From Tardiphaga sp. (GTDB taxonomy: Bacteria > Pseudomonadota > Alphaproteobacteria > Rhizobiales > Xanthobacteraceae): a DNA stretch of 62,316 nt. Position numbers and translations under genes: made by a program. A model generated the notes under the pieces. The model made no database searches, was not told where the DNA came from, and saw only the letters and a program-made list of their open reading frames with translations. The DNA lies in assembly GCF_028290495.1 (NCBI RefSeq), contig NZ_JAQGJT010000007.1:1-62316 (forward strand), written 5' to 3'. Positions within the stretch are counted from its first letter, which is position 1. Each line of letters begins with the position of its first letter. Below, in pieces: positions 54,773-62,198 of this stretch.

Positions 54773-54850
54773 CATTAAACCGCAGGGCGTATTTCACTTG
54801 CTCTCGCCCGCAGGTTGCGATTGGATGCGACCAACTTGAGGATGCCAACT

Positions 54851-55324
54851 ATGCGACTTAATCTGATAGTTTCGATTCTGATAGTAAGCATCACGCCGGC
54901 TGCAGCCGATTGGCAGTATACGAAATGGGGCATGACGGTGGCCCAGGTACAGGCCGCGTCCAAGGGCAAGCTCCGGCCGTGCGACGCGCAGTGCGCTGGT
55001 CACAGCACCAGCAACGCAACGGTGCGGCTCCGCGGTGAGTATAACGCCGGTGAGTTTGCATTCAGCACATGGGCGGCGTTCGACAACCAAGGACGCCTCA
55101 ATGGCATCCGGCTTGGCCTGCTCGACCCCAGCCAGGTCACACCCCTGATCGGCTCCGTACGTGCGAAATATGGAGAGCCTGAATCCGGCAGCCGCGGCAG
55201 TTCGATTCTGAACATCAGCACATGGCGCGATCGAACTGACCAGATTTCGTTGACTGTCATCGGAAGCAGCAATGCTGAACTGATGTACTCACCGCGTGTG
55301 ACACCTTCCAATGCAGGCCTCTGA
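54851..55324 (+). CDS. secreted hypothetical protein
   Basis: 157 residues from ATG 54851 with GAGG upstream. Signal peptide MRLNLIVSILIVSITPAAA; mature part begins DWQYTKWGMTVAQVQAASKG, a beginning often seen in small bacterial periplasmic proteins, and has a CDAQC pair. No domain recognised. Its TGA overlaps the next gene's ATG (TGATG). Confidence 0.65.
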   Translation: MRLNLIVSILIVSITPAAADWQYTKWGMTVAQVQAASKGKLRPCDAQCAGHSTSNATVRLRGEYNAGEFAFSTWAAFDNQGRLNGIRLGLLDPSQVTPLIGSVRAKYGEPESGSRGSSILNISTWRDRTDQISLTVIGSSNAELMYSPRVTPSNAGL

Positions 55325-55563
55325 TGATCCCGCTATTCCCAAACGAATCCCAGATCGCAGTGCTCGTGCTCGGTGAGAAGCGCTCCCGCGACTGGCCAGC
55401 CATAGCCAAGCACCTGGAATTGAAATCCGGATTGCCGCCTGTGGAAGCCTATTTCCACGAGCGTCAGAAGACAGTTCGACCTTACCCGGTAAGGGCCGAG
55501 CCGTCGATCACTCCGCGGATCCCAATCATACGCGCCCGCAAGTCCGGTGCCGAAAAAGAGTAG
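55324..55563 (+). CDS. small hypothetical protein, possible HTH
   Basis: 79 residues, translationally coupled to the gene before. NESQIAVLVLGEKRSRDWPAIAKHLELKSGLPPVEAYF resembles small helix-turn-helix proteins found in phage and island modules of Bradyrhizobium relatives, but the match is weak. The C-terminal third is basic and Pro-rich. Confidence 0.5.
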   Translation: MIPLFPNESQIAVLVLGEKRSRDWPAIAKHLELKSGLPPVEAYFHERQKTVRPYPVRAEPSITPRIPIIRARKSGAEKE

Positions 55564-55576
55564 TTGCGAGGATCCG

Positions 55577-55801
55577 GTGGTCGCTTTGAACGAAGACCGC
55601 TCGTTCGCCGATGACCTCTTAGAGGGCGCGGACGCCATCGCGGCGTTCCTTTACGGCGACAAGACGAAGCGCCGCAAGGTCTACCATCTGGCGGCCATCA
55701 ACGGCCTTCCGACCTTTAACCTTGGCGCACTCGTTTGCGCTCGCAAGAGCACTCTGCTTGACTGGGTTAAGGCGCAGGAGGCGCGTGGCATGAAACCATG
55801 A
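55577..55801 (+). CDS. small DNA-binding/excisionase-like protein
   Basis: 74 residues from GTG 55577 with GAGG upstream (a GTG at 55547 would overlap the previous gene). LLEGADAIAAFLYGDKTKRRKVYHLAAINGLPTFNLGALVCARKSTLLDWVKAQEARG has the helix-wing layout of MerR/excisionase-like phage proteins. It overlaps the following gene by 4 nt (ATGA). Confidence 0.6.
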   Translation: MVALNEDRSFADDLLEGADAIAAFLYGDKTKRRKVYHLAAINGLPTFNLGALVCARKSTLLDWVKAQEARGMKP

Positions 55802-56211
55802 GCGTGACCAACCCGCGGGACGGCTTTGAGGACCTGATCGCAGGTTGGGAAATGTCGGTTACAATGCAACTACGCACGCCGCTCAAGTGGCTTCAGCGCC
55901 ACCGCGAATTCCACGTCGGCGCTGCACCACCCGCCGAAGCATTGCCACCAGAACATGCTTGCTGGGTCCCGGTACTCAAAACGTGGCGCGAACTGGGTAT
56001 CGACGAAGACGAAATCCCGCACACGACGATGGCGTCAGAAATCGGACAGATACCAGTCGACGGAGGCGACTTTCTGCCGTTTCTTCTGGAGTACCGCATG
56101 ATCGTCGAAGGCGCCGCCGAAGCCATGGCGTCCCTTGCGGGTAGGCAACCCCGGTACGCGCATTTGCTTCAAGCGCCACCTCCGCGGAAGCGCACTCGAA
56201 AAGGGAAATAG
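55798..56211 (+). CDS. hypothetical island protein
   Basis: 137 residues, coupled to the preceding gene through ATGA. A Trp-containing amphipathic N-terminus (DGFEDLIAGWEMSVTMQLRTPLKWLQRHREF), an acidic centre and a basic tail (RKRTRKGK). No domain recognised. Last gene of the four-gene coupled run starting at 54851. Confidence 0.5.
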   Translation: MSVTNPRDGFEDLIAGWEMSVTMQLRTPLKWLQRHREFHVGAAPPAEALPPEHACWVPVLKTWRELGIDEDEIPHTTMASEIGQIPVDGGDFLPFLLEYRMIVEGAAEAMASLAGRQPRYAHLLQAPPPRKRTRKGK

Positions 56212-56250
56212 GTCGCGGCATCTTCCAATCTCACATGCACGCTAATGAGC

Positions 56251-56275
56251 GCACTTTACTCGACGACTAAAGTGC
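56251..56275 (+). promoter_or_regulatory. inverted repeat before the DUF2235 gene
   Basis: GCACTTTA (56251-56258) and TAAAGTGC (56268-56275) form a perfect 8-bp inverted repeat with a 9-nt spacer, 20 nt before the ATG. Operator or weak terminator. Confidence 0.4.
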
Positions 56276-56294
56276 TCAATCCAATGGAGCGATA

Positions 56295-57458
56295 ATGTCC
56301 GATAAAACAAAGCCCGGGAAGCGCCTCGCTCTATTCCTGGACGGAACGTGGAACACGGTTAGCGACAACACGAACGTGTGGCGCCTGCGATCGCTTTTCC
56401 TTCCTGTCGGACCGGATGGCATTGAGCAGCGTGCCTACTACAGCACGGGCCTGGGCACCAAATTTGGCGAGAAGGTTCGCGGCGGGATGTTCGGCAGCGG
56501 AATCGACACTGCAATCACCAGTGCATACGAATGGCTAATCGAGAACTTTGAATTCGGTGACGAGATCTTCATCTTGGGATTTAGCAGGGGCGCATACACT
56601 GCGCGCAGCCTCTCTGGCTTTATCTCAAAATGTGGCCTCGCCAAGCGAGGGGCGCCGCTCGGCGTCAACCAGCTCTACAAGAGATACCGCAATAAGGAGG
56701 CAAGGACGATCCGCGCATTGTTCGACGTGAAACCTCAAGACCTCAGTTTCGAGGACGCGTGGCTGCTGAAGCATTCCCGTGCGGTGCCAATCAAGTTCAT
56801 AGGCGTATTCGATACAGTCGGTGCATTGGGTGTGCCCTTCCCTCTCGTTCGTCGCATCTTCGGTTCAGCCTACCCTTTCTTAAACACCGGGCTTCGTCAG
56901 AACAATGAACACGCATTCCACGCTCTAGCTGTTGACGAGCATCGAGAGCCCTTCGCCCCAACACTTTGGACTAATCAGGGGGCAACAAACGCCGCTCCGC
57001 GACCCATCGAGAAGACTGAGCAACGGTGGTTCGTTGGTGCGCATGCCAACGTGGGGGGTGGATGCTTCAGCGATCTGTTGGCACAACTGCCGCTTTCATG
57101 GATCGAAAGTAAGGCGCAGATATTGGGCCTGGGCTTATCGAGCGGCTATGCAGCCGAAGATAGCGCAATCACAGGCAAGATATCGGACTCCTATGCCGAG
57201 TTCATGAAGGGCTGCTACCGGCTTGTAAAACTTGGTGCTCGCTATTATCGCCCGATCGGAGTGCCTCCGCCGGAAGAAGGTCCGAACGTCAAGAACATCA
57301 ACGAAACGATTGATCGATCGGTCTTCGATCGGTGGAGGGCCGATAAGAGCTATCGCCCACCCGGTCTCGCCCAATGGGCCAAGCGGCACTCGGTTGACCC
57401 AGCCGCAATTGGCGAATCCGTCTTTGCGGACGCGCCGGCAACGACCGCGCCGTCGTGA
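56295..57458 (+). CDS. DUF2235 domain-containing alpha/beta hydrolase
   Basis: 387 residues. KRLALFLDGTWNTVSDNTNVWRL is the DUF2235 beginning; ILGFSRGAYTARSLSGFI holds the nucleophile in GxSxG form, and HAFHALAVDEHREPFAP and VGAHANVGGG follow as in family members. DUF2235 includes type VI secretion phospholipase effectors (Tle), but many members are not T6SS-linked and no VgrG or immunity gene is adjacent. No signal peptide. It is encoded alone with an inverted repeat upstream. Confidence 0.85.
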   Translation: MSDKTKPGKRLALFLDGTWNTVSDNTNVWRLRSLFLPVGPDGIEQRAYYSTGLGTKFGEKVRGGMFGSGIDTAITSAYEWLIENFEFGDEIFILGFSRGAYTARSLSGFISKCGLAKRGAPLGVNQLYKRYRNKEARTIRALFDVKPQDLSFEDAWLLKHSRAVPIKFIGVFDTVGALGVPFPLVRRIFGSAYPFLNTGLRQNNEHAFHALAVDEHREPFAPTLWTNQGATNAAPRPIEKTEQRWFVGAHANVGGGCFSDLLAQLPLSWIESKAQILGLGLSSGYAAEDSAITGKISDSYAEFMKGCYRLVKLGARYYRPIGVPPPEEGPNVKNINETIDRSVFDRWRADKSYRPPGLAQWAKRHSVDPAAIGESVFADAPATTAPS

Positions 57459-57631
57459 AGTCTGCGTTGTCTGGTCTGGGGCATATTATTAGGTCATGAT
57501 AACGTTTGTTCTCACGCCCACACTCAACAGATAATCGCAAATTCCGTATTCAACCCGTATTTACGGCGGCGCAACTGCGCGGATGGCCGACTTCTCTCTT
57601 TCTCACTTGGTCATTTTCCAGGGCTGAACGC

Positions 57632-57854
57632 TGTAACGACCCTAGGATATGGATGTTACGTTACACCCTGCGGAGGGGCATAAATGCCCCCCGCCGCACG
57701 AGGGTTTGTAACATGGGGCTGTAACGAATTTTACAAAGCTTTTTCAATAACTTAGCTAGTTTCGTAACAAGGTGTAACGCGGTTGCTGTAACAGTCGATT
57801 TAGCGCGGCGGGAACGGCGGCAAAGGCGGCATCGGTGTAACGTTGCGTGTTACA
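57632..57854. repeat. TGTAAC repeat cluster, candidate iteron origin
   Basis: Eight exact TGTAAC/GTTACA hexamers occur in 223 bp: 57632, 57660 (reverse), 57707, 57720, 57773, 57787, 57836 and 57849 (reverse), plus a CGTAAC at 57763. Pairs are 13-14 nt apart. A short hairpin (GGGGCAT-AA-ATGCCCC, 57675-57690) and an AT-rich stretch (57728-57758) lie within. The gap between the DUF2235 gene and the AAA ATPase gene has no ORF; the last two copies are inside the ATPase 3' end. Confidence 0.5.
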
Positions 57855-59878
57855 GCCCCGTCGAGCTGATTTAGCTCCTTCTGGCCAGCCGGCGTGCATT
57901 GCCAAGTGTTGCGATGCTTCACGATCATCTTCTCCTTGGCCAAAGCGTCACACGCTCGACTAACCCGCATGGCCGCCGGCTGCCCCTTGGCGTCGGTCCA
58001 ACCCATCACCATCGCCATGGTTCGCAAGCTGGCTCCCGGTTGGTCGAAGATGACCTTGAGCAAAGCGTTCTCGCTGTGCACCGCTGCGTCCGCCAATCGC
58101 TGCTTCGTGGTGTCATCAATCACGCGCGCCACGACAGTCGGGATGTCGCGCCCGCGCGCGTCTTTCAGTATCGGATGGTAAACCGTGTTGAGTTCGAAAT
58201 GGATCGGGGAAAACTCGCGTCCACGGAACTTGCCCTGCACCTCGGCGCCAATGAGCGTGTCCTGTTTCCGCAAGGCGATGTTGCCGTCCACCTCATTCAG
58301 GAACGCGCCGCCGCCGCGCGGGATCAAGTCATCGGCAGCGGCCCGCTTCGTCGGGTGACAGAGGATGATTACCGTAGGACCACCAGGCAGCATCGTGAGC
58401 GAACGGAGGCGGCGCGCGTGGTCAACGGCTTGTGTGTTGGAGTTTTCGTCGTCGCCTTCGAAGTATGCCGCGGCGGTGTCCACGACGACCAGTGAGGGCT
58501 TCAGGCCCTTGCGGGTTATTTCCTCCGTGATGCGCGCAGCGATGCCTGAGAGGGCCGTGGCGCCCGGCACAAAGTGCACGTCGGTGGTCTCGGGGTCGAT
58601 GCTCATGCTTTGCGTCGATCCCAGCCAGCGCATTTGAATGTCGGTCGGATTCTCGCCTGCGAAATACAGGACGCACCCCTTTTCAACGTCGAGATTGCCA
58701 AGCTTACGACCAGTGGCGACGTGCGCGGAGATCAGCATGGCGATTGCCGTCTTGCCGACGCCGGTCTGTGCCGTGATCGAATATACAAAGCGCCGCTGCA
58801 GCACGCCGTCAACCAGGTAGTCCGGTGGAACGAAACCGCGCACGAACTCGCCCGATGACTGAATCAGATCCGGCAGCGGCTCAGTGGGCACGACCGTCAG
58901 CTTCGGAGGTGTTGGCATTGGCGTTCCAGGTGCGAGATGAGACGGTGCGATATCTGAGCCAGCGGCGTCATCCGGTGGATCAGACTGCTCTGGAAACAGA
59001 TGACCATATTTCACCTGCCACGCGATCATGGCGGCTTCCTCGTTGGCGTCCGCGGCCTCTTGCATGGCATCCGTCGTCGCGCGGGCGGACACGGCGGAGT
59101 GATCCAGAGTGATCTGCCATTGTGCTTCGTTCGCGGCCCGCTGTGCAGCAACGCGGGAGTCATGGCGCGCCATTCGCGCATCTTCTTTGGCCACCGGCGG
59201 CGCTTGCGCCAGTCGCCATTCCTCCAGTTCGCGCTCGTCCTCCCGGTGGGCTTTGATGGCCTCCGTAGCCTTCCGTCGATGCGGTACATTCGCGGCGATG
59301 GCGCGCAGCCGTTCGACGGCAGCCACAATCGCAGGAGGAGCCTGCCAACCTTGATGCAACGCATCGTCGGCGAGGTCGATCAGTAATAGATCGGTAGGCA
59401 GTCGCTTGCGATTGAACGTTGCGAACCGCGCGGCGACGTAGGCTTCGCGCTCGGCAGTCGCCGCATCGATGTCCGTGAAATCGTCACCACCGTCCTGTCC
59501 TGTAAGCAGCAAGCCGTGCCGCGTGTTCGCCGCGTAGTGCTCATCGCGCCCGATCAGCAAGCGGTGAAATTGGTCCTCCCCGCAGCCACTCATCCTGCCG
59601 TGGCGGAACAGATCCCACCCGATGCTGTCAACCGACATCCGAATGGGTGTGAGTCTCCCGCCACCTTCCTCCGTCGGGACCATTTGCCATTTCGTCGGAT
59701 AGTGACCGTCAGCCCAATGTTCTTCGGTCAGCGACTCGATATCGTCGTCGGTGAACGCTACCGCAAGCCGTGCGTCGATCGGCACGATGTCGTCGAGGTT
59801 TACGTCCTGTTCGCGCTCTATCTGGCGCCGGACCATGAAGGTCTCGAACGGGTCATCTTGGTTGATAACGATGTCCAT
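57800..59878 (-). CDS. RepA-like AAA/RecA-fold ATPase
   Basis: 692 residues from ATG 59878 (GGAG upstream). The C-terminal part is a RecA-like AAA_25 domain: Walker A TAQTGVGKTAIAM, Walker B SLVVVDTAAAYFEGDDENSN, and VIILCHPTKRAAADDLIPRGGGAFLNEVDG, as in RepA/DnaB-type helicases of plasmids and phages. The N-terminal 330 residues have no recognised domain and include a long Ala/Glu/Arg-rich probable coiled coil. A winged-helix-like tail may follow (LRTMAMVMGWTDAKGQPAAMRVSRACDAL). Probable replication or mobilisation helicase of the element. Confidence 0.72.
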   Translation of the reverse strand: MDIVINQDDPFETFMVRRQIEREQDVNLDDIVPIDARLAVAFTDDDIESLTEEHWADGHYPTKWQMVPTEEGGGRLTPIRMSVDSIGWDLFRHGRMSGCGEDQFHRLLIGRDEHYAANTRHGLLLTGQDGGDDFTDIDAATAEREAYVAARFATFNRKRLPTDLLLIDLADDALHQGWQAPPAIVAAVERLRAIAANVPHRRKATEAIKAHREDERELEEWRLAQAPPVAKEDARMARHDSRVAAQRAANEAQWQITLDHSAVSARATTDAMQEAADANEEAAMIAWQVKYGHLFPEQSDPPDDAAGSDIAPSHLAPGTPMPTPPKLTVVPTEPLPDLIQSSGEFVRGFVPPDYLVDGVLQRRFVYSITAQTGVGKTAIAMLISAHVATGRKLGNLDVEKGCVLYFAGENPTDIQMRWLGSTQSMSIDPETTDVHFVPGATALSGIAARITEEITRKGLKPSLVVVDTAAAYFEGDDENSNTQAVDHARRLRSLTMLPGGPTVIILCHPTKRAAADDLIPRGGGAFLNEVDGNIALRKQDTLIGAEVQGKFRGREFSPIHFELNTVYHPILKDARGRDIPTVVARVIDDTTKQRLADAAVHSENALLKVIFDQPGASLRTMAMVMGWTDAKGQPAAMRVSRACDALAKEKMIVKHRNTWQCTPAGQKELNQLDGAVTRNVTPMPPLPPFPPR

Positions 59879-60012
59879 CTCAGGTCTCCGGCCGCGCGCA
59901 GCGGCGGTTGGACCCGCGAATAACGTTGACAATCTGATCGAAAAGCTGTAAGGGATAGTTGCGAGCGACCCCAGACGTTTTCGACCCGTGCGGCAACGCG
60001 CGGGTTTTCTTT

Positions 60013-60639
60013 TTAGTACGGTGGTGGCGGTGCCTCCGGCGGCCCAAGCGTTGTGGCGAGCTTCACCAGCATGCGATTATCGATACGTGTAATAGTGCTC
60101 ATGGGTGGCGGACGCTGTTCGACACCGAAAGTCAGAATGACACCAGCCCGCGTCTTCCGAGGTAAAATAGAGATGTAGGCGTTGGCGCCTTCGTTGTGGA
60201 AATCGACGTAGACCGCAGCACCTTCGTCACCTGCCCAACGATCGAACGCATCCGTGCGCATCGCGTCGATGAGGGAGCAAAGCGCTTCGCCAAGGTCATC
60301 TAAAGGACCAATTGCGATACCGGCGAGCCATTGAAATGGTGCTCGCCACGGGACGAGTAGGTCCGCTTCGGGCCACACCCCCTCGCGCGCCACGTGAATA
60401 AGGGGAAGCGCGCAGACGCGCGTCACGGTCCCAGCCGCGCGTGTGTCAGACGATGATAGCAACGCCGCGATGGTGGTCCGTACTGCGTCTGTGGTGGTGA
60501 TATCAGCGCCCCCGCGACCGCGCTTCGTCGCAGAGACACATCCGGCTGCGCGTAACGCTTGGCCATACCGCTTCATGGTCCCGGCAGGCTTGCCAAGATC
60601 GGTAGCGCAGAGCGGCAGGAGGTCGTTGAAGTTTGCCAT
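60013..60639 (-). CDS. hypothetical island protein
   Basis: 208 residues. The N-terminus MANFNDLLPLCATDLGKPAGTMKRYGQALRAAGCVSATKRGRGGADITTTDAVRTTIAALLSS reads like a DNA-binding HTH domain (phage regulator-like); the C-terminal region (AYISILPRKTRAGVILTFG) is uncharacterised. A promoter with -10 only five nt before the ATG suggests a leaderless message. Confidence 0.6.
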   Translation of the reverse strand: MANFNDLLPLCATDLGKPAGTMKRYGQALRAAGCVSATKRGRGGADITTTDAVRTTIAALLSSSDTRAAGTVTRVCALPLIHVAREGVWPEADLLVPWRAPFQWLAGIAIGPLDDLGEALCSLIDAMRTDAFDRWAGDEGAAVYVDFHNEGANAYISILPRKTRAGVILTFGVEQRPPPMSTITRIDNRMLVKLATTLGPPEAPPPPY

Positions 60640-60643
60640 GATC

Positions 60644-60672
60644 CAAAATAGCAAACTTAATGGAGATTGTCA
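60644..60672 (-). promoter_or_regulatory. sigma70-like promoter of the gene at 60639
   Basis: On the minus strand TTGACA is followed, exactly 17 nt later, by TATTTT, then GGATC and the ATG. The predicted transcript starts at or next to the start codon. Confidence 0.6.
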
Positions 60673-60691
60673 ACATAAGCGCGGACTGGTC

Positions 60692-60991
60692 CTACCCGTG
60701 TTGCATCGGACCGCGAATACCCGGTCCGCGTTGCGCCGTTCGGTTGCGGACCTCGTCGAGAAACTTGATCCCTCCTAACTCCAACGCATGGCGAATTTTG
60801 TCCGCCGCTTCGGCTCTCGCGTCTATACGCCATTGCTGATCCGAATGGATATAGGCGCTTCCATCAAAATTCTCGATCTGTTGGATGGTCGATATTCCAA
60901 CATCAGCCCGCTCGGCGAGTACAGCCATTGACCACCGCAGATAAGCGCGAGCCGCCCTAACCTGCGACCCCGTAATTTCGTTTTCCATCAT
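60692..60991 (-). CDS. XRE-type HTH regulator
   Basis: 99 residues: ITGSQVRAARAYLRWSMAVLAERADVGISTIQQIE is a Cro/C1 helix-turn-helix, followed by a C-terminal tail typical of short phage and island regulators (KIRHALELGGIKFLDEV). A candidate repressor of the island's own promoters. ATG at 60991 or 60988. Confidence 0.78.
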   Translation of the reverse strand: MMENEITGSQVRAARAYLRWSMAVLAERADVGISTIQQIENFDGSAYIHSDQQWRIDARAEAADKIRHALELGGIKFLDEVRNRTAQRGPGIRGPMQHG

Positions 60992-61162
60992 GCCGATACT
61001 CCGTTACTTTTAACGCGCCTACACTGCATCGAATTAATGTGAACAGTCAACAACAATGGAATATGAACTATACGTTGCGATTGTAGGTTGACAGAAACAG
61101 CCAACGATATATGTTGACTGTCAGCGATGAGATGGTTCGTCGCACTAGTAGGAACAAACACC

Positions 61163-61417
61163 ATGTCGCAGTTTAATGTCGTCGCAGTTGCTCGCAAGCT
61201 CTCTGTCACGACCGCCGCCGTTTGGGCGACGATCCACAGCGCAGCCCGCGCCGGTACTCTTGACGCGTTGTTCATGGAATGGGGTTTCTACGCCGCGCCA
61301 GCACCACAGAAGGTTCGCACACCGCGCGCTCCGCGCAGCCGTACCATGACTGCAGCAACGATGGACCGGATGGTCCGCCAGTTCTACTCGACCGGTTCGG
61401 TCTCGCTGGCGGCCTGA
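61163..61417 (+). CDS. small basic island protein
   Basis: 84 residues from ATG 61163 with AGGAAC upstream. VVAVARKLSVTTAAVWATIHSAARAG could be a helix-turn-helix; the C-terminus is Arg/Pro-rich. Upstream is TGTTGACTGTCAGC. Overlaps the convergent gene by 34 bp. No family. Confidence 0.5.
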   Translation: MSQFNVVAVARKLSVTTAAVWATIHSAARAGTLDALFMEWGFYAAPAPQKVRTPRAPRSRTMTAATMDRMVRQFYSTGSVSLAA

Positions 61418-61605
61418 GAGTTTCGTGCAGAGTGTGCTGCCACGTATTCAACAACAAATTGTGGGTCGCCCAGTTTCAGAGGCGTCCCATCTGCGGCTCT
61501 GAGCAACGGCCCGCGCCGCCATGCGTAGAAATACGTTCGCTTCGTGCCATCCGCGAGTGTCTTACCGGTGGACACTAGGCCGGGGAAGATTTTCGAGCGG
61601 CGCAT
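61384..61605 (-). CDS. stand-alone N-terminal segment of a tyrosine integrase
   Basis: 73 residues from ATG 61605. FPGLVSTGKTLADGTKRTYFYAWRRGPLLRAADGTPLKLGDPQFVVEYVAAHSAR matches the beginning of phage-type integrases of this lineage, but ends with SETEPVE and a stop, with no SAM-like or catalytic domain. It could be a remnant or a small accessory DNA-binding protein. Confidence 0.55.
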   Translation of the reverse strand: MRRSKIFPGLVSTGKTLADGTKRTYFYAWRRGPLLRAADGTPLKLGDPQFVVEYVAAHSARNSQAASETEPVE

Positions 61606-61632
61606 GATGACGCTTCTCCAAGGCACGGAAAT

Positions 61633-61661
61633 CTTTAGTTTTTGTTAAGCAGATTGTCAAC
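61633..61661 (-). promoter_or_regulatory. promoter-like element of the gene at 61605
   Basis: ATGTTGACAATCTG on the minus strand, with TAAAGA 17 nt after TTGACA and GGAG before the ATG. The core is nearly the same as that before 60639 and 54739. Confidence 0.5.
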
Positions 61662-61715
61662 ATGTTCGCTCTAGTGTAGTGTTCTTCACAAGTTTTAAAA
61701 AAACAGGGGTTGGTA

Positions 61716-62030
61716 ATGACCGTTTCGTTCGTTCCAGACTACGATCAACTTCGTACTGAGTTTGAGGGCCAAGCCGAATTTCGAAGGAGAAAAGCGGTTG
61801 AGTATCCCGGCGACGCGCGCAACGCGGAGGCCGCCGCCCTCTTTGATAAACTTAGTGCAACGGCAAACGCTGTGTCCGCGCCGTTGATGGGGGCATAAAT
61901 CGAGCTTTTTGAAGATGCCACTGACTCAGAGGTTCACCAATCCATGCTCAAGGAGATTGGGTTTCATTGGTGGCCTGAAACTGCGACCGAGTTTGTCTCA
62001 GCATATGTGGCGAAAATGACAAGCGGCTAA
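61716..62030 (+). pseudogene. small hypothetical gene with an in-frame stop
   Basis: ATG 61716 (AGGGG upstream) opens a 60-residue frame ending in a TAA at 61896. The same frame resumes at once and stays open for 43 codons (IELFEDATDSEVHQ..., EIGFHWWPETATEFVSAY) to a TAA at 62028. Both parts look like protein, so a nonsense mutation in a gene of about 104 residues is likely; two separate genes is the alternative. Confidence 0.5.
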
Positions 62031-62077
62031 GACGCAGCGTCTTGCGCCGGGTGATCGAGTTCGAAGGTGAACGGCCT

Positions 62078-62198
62078 ATGCCGCGGAAGCTCAAGACATA
62101 CCAGACGTCGATCGGATTCTTCGACCTGGCCGTCGCCGCGCCGTCCATGAAGGGTCTGGGGCGCCAACAGCAACATCTTCCACCAGGGGCTTGGGTTG
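62078..62198 (+). pseudogene. 5' fragment of a conserved hypothetical (PRKLKTYQTSIGFFDL family)
   Basis: MPRKLKTYQTSIGFFDLAVAAPSMK is recognisable as the start of a Bradyrhizobium-type conserved protein. After APSMK the frame shifts: the next real residues (WGANSNIFHQGLG) are in another frame, so bases were lost. It then runs into the UvrA fragment. Confidence 0.55.
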
